The position numbers and the translations under genes are program-made. From positions 496,001 through 560,000 of the forward strand of contig DATAUE010000149.1 of the NCBI GenBank assembly GCA_036268425.1: a DNA stretch of 64,000 nt, in the 5' to 3' direction. A model generated the notes under the pieces. It did no database searches and had not been told where the DNA came from. It worked only from the letters and a program-made list of their open reading frames with translations. Below are positions 24,205-32,542 of the stretch, one piece after another (the first letter of the stretch is position 1; every line of letters begins with the position of its first letter). This DNA comes from DATARH01 sp036268425. GTDB taxonomy: Bacteria; Pseudomonadota; Alphaproteobacteria; ATCC43930; CGMCC-115725.

Positions 24205-24450
24205 GATGTGGAGCCTCAAACAGGTTGTCCCCGGAGGGGTTGAGGCGGCTGGCGGGCGGCTGGGATTTTTATTCCGCCGTGTGGTCGATGTCAGTTGTAT
24301 CGGTACAGCCAGAAGGGCAGCTCGTCCGCGCGTTGGGTAGGCTTGGGCGTTAGGCCCATTCCCGGAGCGGGTATGGATGAAGCGCGCGACCTTGCCGTCG
24401 GTTTTGGGTGTGTAGGGCTTGGTGCGGATGTGTTTGAGCCGGCGATGATC
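24205..24450 (-). mobile_element. IS481-type transposase remnant, frameshifted
   Basis: On the minus strand one frame gives LKHIRTKPYTPKTDGKVARF, the hallmark of the integrase core end of IS481-family transposases (HIRTRPYTPKTNGKAERFIQT). A second frame then gives RADELPFWLYRYN, matching the following AAELPFWLHRYNWHRPH block, and a third gives the NPSGDNL-like tail. At least two frameshifts and the absence of the N-terminal two-thirds show it is a decayed 3' fragment. It ends next to the cupin gene, so that gene's tail could be affected. Confidence 0.72.
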
Positions 24451-24457
24451 GCCGCCG

Positions 24458-24859
24458 TCATTCCACCGTCCGCGGGTCCTCCACATCGGCGTGGAGGTGT
24501 TCCGTTGGCTGTGGGGTCGCGGTCATCAGGCAGACGCCGTCCGGGGCTTCGAAGCGGTGCCAAGTGTTTCGCGGCACGATCGCCATCATCCCGGCGGTCA
24601 GGTCCAGCGAATAGGGTGCGTCGTCTTCGATGACGTGCAGGGTTGTCGTGCCGTCGATGATCTGCACGATCTCGTCGCCTTGCGGGTGGCGCTCCCAGGC
24701 GCCGTTGCCGGCGAATTTCGCCATGAAGATGCCGCCGTCGCGATAGGGCGCCGGGTTGGCGAACGCCCCTTTGCGTTGCACGTTGCTCATCGCCGGGGTG
24801 CGGTCCTTCAGCATCGTCAGCTTGCCGAATTCCGCTTTCAGGTCGAGGATTGTGATCAT
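24458..24859 (-). CDS. Small cupin-domain protein
   Basis: A 133-residue single cupin barrel. Motif 1 reads GNGAWERHPQGDEIVQIIDG and motif 2 IVPRNTWHRFEAPDG. One His is seen in each motif where two-His versions are common, so metal binding is uncertain. The ATG at 24859 has GGAGG 8 bases upstream, and the earlier ATG at 24874 overlaps that SD. The C-terminus ends at the edge of the transposase remnant (24450), which might have replaced the original tail. Function unknown; such proteins are often small-molecule binders or dioxygenase-like. Confidence 0.75.
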   Translation of the reverse strand: MITILDLKAEFGKLTMLKDRTPAMSNVQRKGAFANPAPYRDGGIFMAKFAGNGAWERHPQGDEIVQIIDGTTTLHVIEDDAPYSLDLTAGMMAIVPRNTWHRFEAPDGVCLMTATPQPTEHLHADVEDPRTVE

Positions 24860-25065
24860 GCCTGTCGCCTCCATTCGCCGGCGCAGGATAGCGCCAAATA
24901 TCGTCGCCCGACCATCGGCGGCCGCAGGCCGGGGCCGCGCGGGCCGTTAACGCATGGCGGCCGTGCGCCGTTTTGCCGCATAATTCCGCCGCTACGCAAA
25001 GGCATTGGGCGTATAGTTCGCCGCAACAAGGGGTGTCTCGCGACCTGCGATAGAGGAGGGAACGA

Positions 25066-26769
25066 ATGGCTTACGATGTCCTGATCAAGAACGGCCTCGT
25101 GATCGACGGCTCGGGCATGCCCGGGTTCCGCGGCGATGTCGCCATCAAGGACGGCAAGATCGCCGAAATCGGCAAGCTTTCGGGCGCCGCCGGCCAAACC
25201 GTCGATGTCGGCGGCCAGGTCATCGCGCCGGGCTTTATCGACAACCATTGCCATTACGATGCGCAGGTCACCTGGGACCCGCTCTGCACCTTCTCGTGCG
25301 ATCACGGCGCCACCTCGGTCGTCATCGGCAACTGCTCCCTGTCACTGGCGCCGGTGCGCCGCGGCAAGGAAAAGCGGATGGCCGAATTTCTCTCCTACGT
25401 CGAAGCGATCCCGATGGAGGTGCTCAGCACCGTCGAGGTCGATTGGGAATCGTTCCCGCAATACATGGAGCGGCTCGACAGCAATCTCGGCGTCAATGTC
25501 GGCACGCTGATGGGCCACACCGCCATCCGTTATTACGTGATGGACGAAGATTGCCAGAACCGCGCCGCGACCGATGACGAACTGAAGCAGATGCAGCAAC
25601 TGGTGCGCGACGGCATGGAAGCCGGCGCGCTCGGCCTGTCGGTGTCGCGCAACAAGGGCCATTACGACCCGCAAGGCGTGCACATTCCGGCCTTGTGGGC
25701 CGACGAAAAGGAAATCTTCGCGCTCGCCGATGTGCTGCGCGATATGAGCACCGGCATCATCCAGTCGGGCGGCGGCCGCGAAGCCGAAATGGATAGCGGC
25801 CTGATGGCCCGCCTCGCCGAGGCGACCGGGCGTCCCGTCGTCTACAACAATCTCGGGCAAAGCGTGCGTCGGCCGGGCCAATGGAAGACCCACATGGACC
25901 GGGTCAACGAGACGGTTTCCAAGGGCATCCGCGCCTACCCGCTGTGCTCGCCGAACCGCACGACGCAGACCTTCAACATGAGCAACTCGCAGCTCTGGCG
26001 CGGCTCGCCGACCTGGCACCCGATCCTGCTCGCGAGCGATGAAGAGAAGCTGAAGGCCTATGCCGATCCGGCAGTACGCAAGAAACTGCACGAGGAAATG
26101 GTCGAAGGGACCGTCGTGATCCCCGGCGGCACGATCGCCAAGGATTGGTGGAACTACATCTGGGTCCACGAGCCGGTTCTCGAAAAGAACAAGTGGATGA
26201 TCGAGAAGTCGTTGAAGGAAGTCGCCGACGCCCAGGGCAAGGGTATCATCGACTCGTTCCTCGACCTGGTCGTCGAAGAAAAGCTCGAGACCACCTTCAT
26301 GCAGGCCGAGAACAACGTCGAAGAAGAGGCGATGCGGGCCATCCTGACCTATCCGAACGCCCTGATCGGGCTGTCGGATGGCGGCGCGCATGTGCAGTTC
26401 CACGGCGGCTACGGCTTCTCGACCCGCCTGCTCTCCGAGTGGGTGCGCGAGAAGAAGGCGATGACGCTGGAAGCGGCGGTGCGCCGGCTGACCTTCGACT
26501 CGGCCTCGACCTTCGGTCTTTATGACCGCGGCCTGCTGCGTCCGGGCATGAAGGCGGATATCACCGTGTTCGACCCGACCACCGTCAAGCCATTGCCCGA
26601 GTTCGTCGTGCACGACTTCCCGGCCGGCGGCTGGCGCTTCAAGGAGCCGGCGCAGGGCATCTACTGCACCTTCGTCAACGGCCAGATGCTGATGAAGGAA
26701 GGCGAGCACACCGGCAACCTGCCCGGCCGCGTCCTGCGCAACTCGCACTACACCGCGAACCACGCGTAG
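25066..26769 (+). CDS. N-acyl-D-amino-acid deacylase (D-aminoacylase)-like amidohydrolase
   Basis: A 567-residue amidohydrolase-superfamily protein of the D-aminoacylase group. It has an N-terminal beta-sandwich strand (YDVLIKNGLVIDGSGMPGFR), the metal motif APGFIDNHCHYDAQ (HxH), the SVVIGNCSLSLAPVR block containing the conserved Cys, MGHTAIR, and the C-terminal ALIGLSDGGAHVQF with the catalytic Asp. A strong SD (gaggaggga) precedes the ATG. The HCHYDAQVTWDP variant is typical for the subgroup annotated as N-acyl-D-amino-acid deacylase, but many of these have unknown substrates. The gene stands alone between the cupin gene and a pseudogene region. Confidence 0.88.
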   Translation: MAYDVLIKNGLVIDGSGMPGFRGDVAIKDGKIAEIGKLSGAAGQTVDVGGQVIAPGFIDNHCHYDAQVTWDPLCTFSCDHGATSVVIGNCSLSLAPVRRGKEKRMAEFLSYVEAIPMEVLSTVEVDWESFPQYMERLDSNLGVNVGTLMGHTAIRYYVMDEDCQNRAATDDELKQMQQLVRDGMEAGALGLSVSRNKGHYDPQGVHIPALWADEKEIFALADVLRDMSTGIIQSGGGREAEMDSGLMARLAEATGRPVVYNNLGQSVRRPGQWKTHMDRVNETVSKGIRAYPLCSPNRTTQTFNMSNSQLWRGSPTWHPILLASDEEKLKAYADPAVRKKLHEEMVEGTVVIPGGTIAKDWWNYIWVHEPVLEKNKWMIEKSLKEVADAQGKGIIDSFLDLVVEEKLETTFMQAENNVEEEAMRAILTYPNALIGLSDGGAHVQFHGGYGFSTRLLSEWVREKKAMTLEAAVRRLTFDSASTFGLYDRGLLRPGMKADITVFDPTTVKPLPEFVVHDFPAGGWRFKEPAQGIYCTFVNGQMLMKEGEHTGNLPGRVLRNSHYTANHA

Positions 26770-26838
26770 ATAGCGTATTTTACGGCAAGCCCTCTTTGTC
26801 TACCGGCGGAGAGGGCTTGTTATTTCATCCGCATATTG

Positions 26839-26901
26839 CGTCATACCGGCGAAGGCCGGTATCCATGGCCGGCGTGGGTCCCAGCCGTTGCCGGGACGAC
26901 G
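26839..26901. repeat. Inverted pair of 'gtcatcccggcg'-type repeats
   Basis: The left part is gtcataccggcgaaggccgg (from 26840) and the right part is ggtcccagccgttgccgggacgac (26877-26900), in opposite orientation. Same family as the elements at 11983 and 40400. It lies between the deacylase stop and the GIY-YIG pseudogene and may serve as terminator for the former. Confidence 0.7.
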
Positions 26902-26914
26902 AATTTCGGATTAC

Positions 26915-27193
26915 TCAACAAATCCGATTGACAAATCGGCCTAACGCAGTTTCACGCTCGATCAGATTTATCTTCCAATCACGCTTCCGTTCTTTCAATT
27001 GCTTTTCGCGTGTTACCGCGGCTTCGGCGCTGTCGTGAACTTCAAACTGATCGACGCCATAGCGTTCCGTGAAGCCGGGAACAACCTTATGTTCATGCTC
27101 TCACACTCGCTTCCACAGCTCTGACGTCACACCGATATAGAGCGTACCGCGAGCTTGGCTTGCGAGGATGTATACGAAGAAGATTTTCTCCAT
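26915..27193 (-). pseudogene. GIY-YIG endonuclease-domain protein broken by one nonsense codon
   Basis: The minus strand from ATG 27193 reads MEKIFFVYILASQARGTLYI, then GVTSELWKRV, a typical YhbQ/UPF0213 GIY-YIG start (FVYIL...LYIGVT). Codon 31 is TGA (27101-27103) where the family has Trp (KRVWEH). The frame then continues without damage: EHEHKVVPGFTERYGVDQFE, ending after REKQLKERKRDWKINLIERE and a short tail, for 93 codons in total. A single base change therefore inactivates it, unless the TGA is a sequencing error or is read through. It lies upstream of the LLM gene on the same strand. Confidence 0.82.
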
Positions 27194-27214
27194 ATACATC
27201 CCCGCAACGACAGT

Positions 27215-28396
27215 TTACTTCGCTGCGTCGGCCAATTTCGTCTTGCTGCCGAAATGCGGCATGACCTCGGCGGCGACGATGTCGAATTGTTCGAGCATCA
27301 GCGCCTTCGGCGTGGTCAGCGGCGAGGCGAAATTGATGTGCTCCATGCCGGGGTATTTCTCTTCGATCCCCTTGAGGAACGCGACGAGATCGTCCGGGGT
27401 GCCGGCGAACCAGGAGCCGAGCTGCATGAAATGCTCGACCTTCGGAACCCCCGCTCCGTCCCAGCCGCCCCGCCGGGCGACGGCGGCGACCTGTTCCGGG
27501 GTCAACCCGGGCACAAAGCCGAGCGGTGCAAACATCTTGGCGTGTTCCTCATAGATCGGCGTCAGAACGCGGACAGCCTCCTCACGGGTCTTGGCGACGA
27601 TGCCGTGAATGCCGAGCATCAGATTCTCACCGAGCTTCAATTCGTGTCCAGCCCGCGCCGCGGCGTCGCGATAGCCCTGGATCGGACCGGCCTGCATCGT
27701 CGCAGCGCCGCCGCCGACCGCGCCCTTGATGTTGTGCCTGACCATGAAATCGAGGCCGCGCGGGTTGGCACTGACGATCGGCTGCCAGCATTCGACCGGC
27801 ATATGGACGGGCCGCGGCACGAGGCTCAACTCCTTGAGCTGATAGCCGCGATAAGGCACCTCCGGCGGCAGCGTGTAATGCTTGCCTTTATGCGAAAAAC
27901 TTTCGTTGTTGAACGCCTTGAACATGATCTCGACCTGTTCCTCGAACAGCTCGCGATTGGCGTTCTGGTCGAGCATCGGCGCACCGAAAGTCTCGACCTC
28001 GCGTGAGTGATAGCCGCGCCCGACGCCGAACACGGTGCGCCCTTTCGTCAGGATGTCCGCGGTCGCGAAATCCTCGGCCATGCGCAATGGGTGCCACATC
28101 GGCGCGATGTTGAAACCGCAGCCGATGCGGATGCGCGGCGTCACATGCGCCAGCTGCACCGCGCACATCAAAATGTTGGGCAGGCACTCGTAGCCTTCGT
28201 ACTGAAAATGGTGCTCGGCCAGCCACAGCGTGTCATAGCCGTGCCGGTCCATCGTCTTGGCGATGGCTTCGAGCTTGTCATAAACGCCGGCGAGTTCGTC
28301 GTTGGAAAAGCGCCGATCATTGGCCGGCGTCGCGTTCTGGCCGTGATCGGGAAAATCGATGTGACCGGCATAGACGGTGGCGAATTTATTGATCAT
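27215..28396 (-). CDS. LLM-class (bacterial luciferase-like) flavin-dependent monooxygenase
   Basis: A 393-residue (beta/alpha)8 luciferase-like protein. Family blocks: HGYDTLWLAEHHFQYEGYE, RIRIGCGFNIAPMWHPLRMAEDFA, GRTVFGVGRGYHSREVETFG and the C-terminal GTPDDLVAFLKGIEEKYPGM. The members oxidise small organic molecules with reduced FMN (or F420 in some groups). The AEHHF motif is typical for FMN-dependent ones. The start ATG has GAGGAACG upstream. It is transcribed with the prolyl oligopeptidase upstream (70-base gap) on the same strand. A separate reductase is not seen next to it. Confidence 0.85.
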   Translation of the reverse strand: MINKFATVYAGHIDFPDHGQNATPANDRRFSNDELAGVYDKLEAIAKTMDRHGYDTLWLAEHHFQYEGYECLPNILMCAVQLAHVTPRIRIGCGFNIAPMWHPLRMAEDFATADILTKGRTVFGVGRGYHSREVETFGAPMLDQNANRELFEEQVEIMFKAFNNESFSHKGKHYTLPPEVPYRGYQLKELSLVPRPVHMPVECWQPIVSANPRGLDFMVRHNIKGAVGGGAATMQAGPIQGYRDAAARAGHELKLGENLMLGIHGIVAKTREEAVRVLTPIYEEHAKMFAPLGFVPGLTPEQVAAVARRGGWDGAGVPKVEHFMQLGSWFAGTPDDLVAFLKGIEEKYPGMEHINFASPLTTPKALMLEQFDIVAAEVMPHFGSKTKLADAAK

Positions 28397-28465
28397 GCGT
28401 CGTTCCTCGTGCGAAGGGCCGAACGGCGTTCGGAAACTGCCGCCAGACTACGACCACGGGACGGC

Positions 28466-30526
28466 TCAATCCATCGGGTTTTGTGCCGGCCCCATCAGCT
28501 TCTGCGCCAGGTAGGTGAATTCGAGCGCCTGGCGCCGTGCCCGCTCGCGCAGATTGGCGGCGGCCGAATGCCCGCCGTCGATATTTTCGTAATAGAGAAA
28601 CGGCAGGCCCATCGCCGCCATCTTGGCCGCGGTCTTGCGCGCGTGGCCGGGATGTACCCGGTCGTCCTTGGTCGAGGTCACGAAGAACGGCTCGGGATAG
28701 GAAACCCCCGGCCGCAGATTGTGATACGGTGACAGGCGGCGCAGAAATTCGCCCTCCTCCGCCCTGTCGGGATCGCCGTATTCCGCCATCCACGACGCGC
28801 CGGCCAACAGCTTGTGGTAACGCAGCATGTCGAGCAGCGGCACCTGGATGACCACCGCGCGGAACAGGTCGGGGCGCTGTGTCAGCATCACCCCCATCAA
28901 CAGCCCGCCATTCGAGCCGCCCATGATGCCGAGGCGGCGCGGCGAGGTGATGTTGCGGCGGATCAGGTCCTTGGCGACCGCAATGAAATCGTCATAGGCG
29001 CGCTGCCGCTCGGTTTTGAGCGCGGTGCGGTGCCATTCCGGGCCGAACTCGCCGCCACCGCGGATATTCGCGACGACATAGACGCCGCCTTTTTCGAGCC
29101 ACAACTTGCCCACGGTGCCGGAGTATGATGGCAGCATCGACACCTGAAACCCGCCATACCCGTACAGCAGCGTCGGAGCATCGCCGTCAAAGGCCAAGTT
29201 AGCCGGGCGCACGACGAAATATGGAATTTCCGTGCCGTCTTTCGACGCCGCCTCGAATTGCTCGACCGTGCAACCGGCGGCATCGAAGCGCGCCGGCGAC
29301 GATTTGACCGGCGTGGCTGTGGCGGATGCGGCGTCGGCGAGAAACAGCGTGTTCGGCGTCAGATAGCCGGCGGCATCGATAAAAACGCGGTCGTCGCGCT
29401 CGCCAGAGGCGGCAATATGCACCGAGGCCTGCTCGGGCAGCGGCAGCGGCGTCGCGATCCAACGCCCCGCTTTGAAGCGGAACGCCGTCACGCTGCCTTG
29501 CACGTTGCGGTAGATGGCCGCCAGCAGCAGATGGTGCGTGTCGGCGACGCCCTCGACGGCCTCGCGGGCCTGCGGCGCGTAGACCAATATCGGCGCGACA
29601 TTGCCAGGGTCGGCAAGACAGGCGGCAAGGTCGAGCGATACCAAGGCTCCGGCTGGATAGCTCGCGCCGCCGGGAAGCGGCCACGCTTCCTCCAGCGAAA
29701 ACACCATCTGGTCCGCGACAAACGCCCGAAAGCTCGATTTCGACGGCACCGGAAGGCGGTTCGGCCCACGCTGATCGAGCAGATAGAATTCGCTGCTGTA
29801 GAAATCGACGGCGCGGGTCGCCAGCACCGCGCGCACGGTGCCATCCGGATCGCGCAGCGGACTCGCGCGCACGCTGACATCCTTGGCATTGCCGCGAAAC
29901 AGTTCCTCCGCCGCGTCGAGCGGCGAGCCGCGCCGCCAGCGTTTCAGCACAAACGGATAGCCGGAGGCGGTCATCGTTCCCGGCCCCCAGTCGCGCGCCA
30001 CCAGCAAAGTGTCGGCATCGAGCCACGCTGCGCTCTGCTTGCCCTCGGGCAGAAAAAAACCGCCCGTTACAAAACGCTTTGCCACCAAATCATATTCGCG
30101 CCACTCGGCGGCATCCTTGCCGCCGTCCGACAGTGCGACCATGCAAAGCCGGTCTTCCGGACGCAACAGCGGCCCGCCCTGGAACACCCAGTTTCGCCCT
30201 TCTGCCGCCGCCAACGCATCGACGTCGAGGATGGTCTGCCATTGCGGCTCAGCCGTCGCGAACGACGCGAAACTGGTGGTCCGCCATACGCCGCGGACAT
30301 GCGTTTCGTCCTGCCAGAAATTAGCAAGGCCGTCGCCGACGAACCGCGGATAGGGAATCCGATCGGCGGCGGTAACGACCGCAAGCGACGCCTCGTACAG
30401 CGCAGGATAGCGCGGGTCTGCTTCCAGCCCGACAAGGCTGCGCTCATTTTGCTGGCGCACCCAGGCAAGGGCCGCCGGGCCCTCGACCTCTTCAAGCCAC
30501 AGAAAGGGATCGTCGATGTTCGCCAT
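28466..30526 (-). CDS. Prolyl oligopeptidase-family serine peptidase (S9A-like)
   Basis: A 686-residue protein with an N-terminal seven-blade propeller start (DDPFLWLEEVEGPAALAWVR) and a C-terminal alpha/beta-hydrolase domain. The catalytic Ser is in GIMGGSNGGLLM (about Ser538), the Asp in STKDDRVHP (about 621/622) and the His in IDGGHS (about His653). Length and layout match cytoplasmic oligopeptidases of the S9A group; no signal peptide is visible. The start at ATG 30526 replaces a longer open frame that has no family similarity upstream. It probably degrades short Pro-containing peptides, in line with the peptide importer in this window. Confidence 0.9.
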   Translation of the reverse strand: MANIDDPFLWLEEVEGPAALAWVRQQNERSLVGLEADPRYPALYEASLAVVTAADRIPYPRFVGDGLANFWQDETHVRGVWRTTSFASFATAEPQWQTILDVDALAAAEGRNWVFQGGPLLRPEDRLCMVALSDGGKDAAEWREYDLVAKRFVTGGFFLPEGKQSAAWLDADTLLVARDWGPGTMTASGYPFVLKRWRRGSPLDAAEELFRGNAKDVSVRASPLRDPDGTVRAVLATRAVDFYSSEFYLLDQRGPNRLPVPSKSSFRAFVADQMVFSLEEAWPLPGGASYPAGALVSLDLAACLADPGNVAPILVYAPQAREAVEGVADTHHLLLAAIYRNVQGSVTAFRFKAGRWIATPLPLPEQASVHIAASGERDDRVFIDAAGYLTPNTLFLADAASATATPVKSSPARFDAAGCTVEQFEAASKDGTEIPYFVVRPANLAFDGDAPTLLYGYGGFQVSMLPSYSGTVGKLWLEKGGVYVVANIRGGGEFGPEWHRTALKTERQRAYDDFIAVAKDLIRRNITSPRRLGIMGGSNGGLLMGVMLTQRPDLFRAVVIQVPLLDMLRYHKLLAGASWMAEYGDPDRAEEGEFLRRLSPYHNLRPGVSYPEPFFVTSTKDDRVHPGHARKTAAKMAAMGLPFLYYENIDGGHSAAANLRERARRQALEFTYLAQKLMGPAQNPMD

Positions 30527-30760
30527 GACTAAGCTTACCCTTTTTCCGCTGGCGGGGGGCAATGAGTCGGGCGTGCCTCGCACCCCGCCCGCGGCCTGCG
30601 AAAATTGGTTTCCCGAGATAGTCTCCAGGCGCCAGGTGGTGTTGACGCGACAGCGGTTTTCCCGTCCCTTGCACATCGTGGCTTGAAGATCGGATCGATG
30701 ATCGTCGACGTGCGTGTATGCGCCTGCGGCAGCGGGCTTCGGCTGATGCGCTGCTGCCAG

Positions 30761-32542
30761 ATGGATTTTTCGATGATACCGCCAGCCAGCGCCAGCCAGC
30801 CGCTGCTGCCAGCCGTGCAGCGTGCCGCACAGCTGCACGCCTCGGGCGCGGTCGAGGAAGCCGAGCGGCTGTGTCTCGAAACCCTGGAACTGGCGCCGAG
30901 CCAACACGACGCGCTGTCGCTGCTGTATCGCATCCGCAAGGCGGGCGGGCAGGAAAACGCCGCGCATGTGCTGCTCCGCCGTATCGTGCAGTTGCACCCG
31001 AACACGCTGTGGGCGACGCACGAACTGACCGTTGCCCTGTTTGGCCGCGGCGCCCTTGCCGAAGCCGAAATCCACGCCCGCAACGCCGTCCGCATCGCGC
31101 CGGAAAACCCGCAATCGCATAATTTGATGGGCATGATCATGACAGAGGCCAACCGGCCTCAAATCGGCGAATACCATTATCGCCGGGTCATCGAACTATC
31201 GCGGGCGCGCGATCCGATTGTACTGGCCAACCTCGCCTGGAACCTGAAAAACCAGGGCCGGATGAGTGAGGCGCGCACGCTCTACGAAGAATCGAGCACC
31301 GCCAACCCGAGCGTCCTGCAGACCTGGCTTGGCTGGGCCCGCATGGAGGAAGCCGACCGCGACTTTGCCCGAGCCGCCGAACTGCTGGAGCGCGCCGATC
31401 AACTTGCCCCCGGCAATGCCAGCATTTCACTGTCGCGGGCAGTGCTGTCGGGCCGCACCGGCGCCTATTCCGAAGCGCTCGCAGCACTCGATCTTGGGCC
31501 GAACGGCACCGGCCACGGAGAGGCCGCAGGCAACGGCAAAAGCAAATTAGGGCCCGACGAGTTGCTGGAAAAAGGCCGCCTGCTCGATCGCATGGGCCGT
31601 TACGACGAAGCGTTCGAGGCGTTTTCGGAAGGCAAGCGGCTGTGCCGCGAGGTCAGCGGCCTCGGCTATCTGGGCGACCATGCGCAGCAACTTGCCGGCC
31701 GGCTCAAGGGGTTTTTCACCGAGAACCGGCTGGCGATCCTGCCCCGCGCCGGCACCCGGCAGGATACCGCGCAACCCCTGTTTATCCTGGGGTTTCCCCG
31801 TTCGGGCACGACGCTGGTCGAACAGACATTGTCAGCACATCCGCGGATCAGCGCCGGCGACGAACTGCCCTTTGTCAACGAAATCACCGAAGCGATGGTG
31901 CGGGTCCTCAACAGCCCGCTGGCGTACCCCGAAGCGCTTGCCGAGTTATGGATGGGCGACCGGCGGCACGGCCTCGACGAGTTGCGCGACTATTACCTCG
32001 AACGGGTGCGCCAGCTCGGCATCGTCGAGCCGGAGGCCGCGTGGTTTACCGACAAGATGCCGCTCAACGAAACGCATCTCGGGCTGATTGCGCTGATGTT
32101 TCCGCGTTCGCCGATGATCCATGTGCTGCGTCATCCGCTGGATATCGTGCTATCGACGTTTTCCAATCATTTGACGCATGGTTTCTACTGTTCATACGCG
32201 CTCGAAACAGCGGCGCGGCACTACGCGCTGGTCATGGACCTGATCGAGCACTACCGCAGCCAGATGACGCTGCGTTACCTGCCGGTGCGCTACGAGGACA
32301 TCGTCGATGACCAGGAAGGCGCGATTCGCCGTATACTGGATTTTATCGGCGAGCCGTTCGACGAAAACTGTCTGGCGTTTCACGAAAACCGCCGCTATGC
32401 CCGCACGGCCAGCTATGCGCAGGTTACCGAACGGCTTTACGACCGCTCGCGCTACCGTTACCGGCGCTATCTGAAGCAACTCGAACCGGCCGCGGCCATT
32501 CTGGCGCCGGTCATCACCCGGCTGGGTTATCCGCTTGACTGA
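30761..32542 (+). CDS. TPR-repeat protein with C-terminal sulfotransferase domain
   Basis: A 593-residue protein. Residues about 10-300 are tetratricopeptide-like helical repeats (AQLHASGAVEEAERLCLETL, ALAEAEIHARNAVRIAPENP, ARAAELLERADQLAPGNASI). The C-terminal part is a PAPS-dependent sulfotransferase: the 5'-phosphosulfate loop is GFPRSGTTLVEQ (about 344-355) and the 3'-phosphate region HVLRHPLDIVLSTFSNHL. The start is uncertain: ATG 30761 begins just before the repeats, but an in-frame ATG 30746 also exists and neither has a good SD. The next gene overlaps its end by 8 bases, so they work as a pair. The target (protein tyrosine, glycan or lipid) cannot be told. Confidence 0.85.
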   Translation: MDFSMIPPASASQPLLPAVQRAAQLHASGAVEEAERLCLETLELAPSQHDALSLLYRIRKAGGQENAAHVLLRRIVQLHPNTLWATHELTVALFGRGALAEAEIHARNAVRIAPENPQSHNLMGMIMTEANRPQIGEYHYRRVIELSRARDPIVLANLAWNLKNQGRMSEARTLYEESSTANPSVLQTWLGWARMEEADRDFARAAELLERADQLAPGNASISLSRAVLSGRTGAYSEALAALDLGPNGTGHGEAAGNGKSKLGPDELLEKGRLLDRMGRYDEAFEAFSEGKRLCREVSGLGYLGDHAQQLAGRLKGFFTENRLAILPRAGTRQDTAQPLFILGFPRSGTTLVEQTLSAHPRISAGDELPFVNEITEAMVRVLNSPLAYPEALAELWMGDRRHGLDELRDYYLERVRQLGIVEPEAAWFTDKMPLNETHLGLIALMFPRSPMIHVLRHPLDIVLSTFSNHLTHGFYCSYALETAARHYALVMDLIEHYRSQMTLRYLPVRYEDIVDDQEGAIRRILDFIGEPFDENCLAFHENRRYARTASYAQVTERLYDRSRYRYRRYLKQLEPAAAILAPVITRLGYPLD

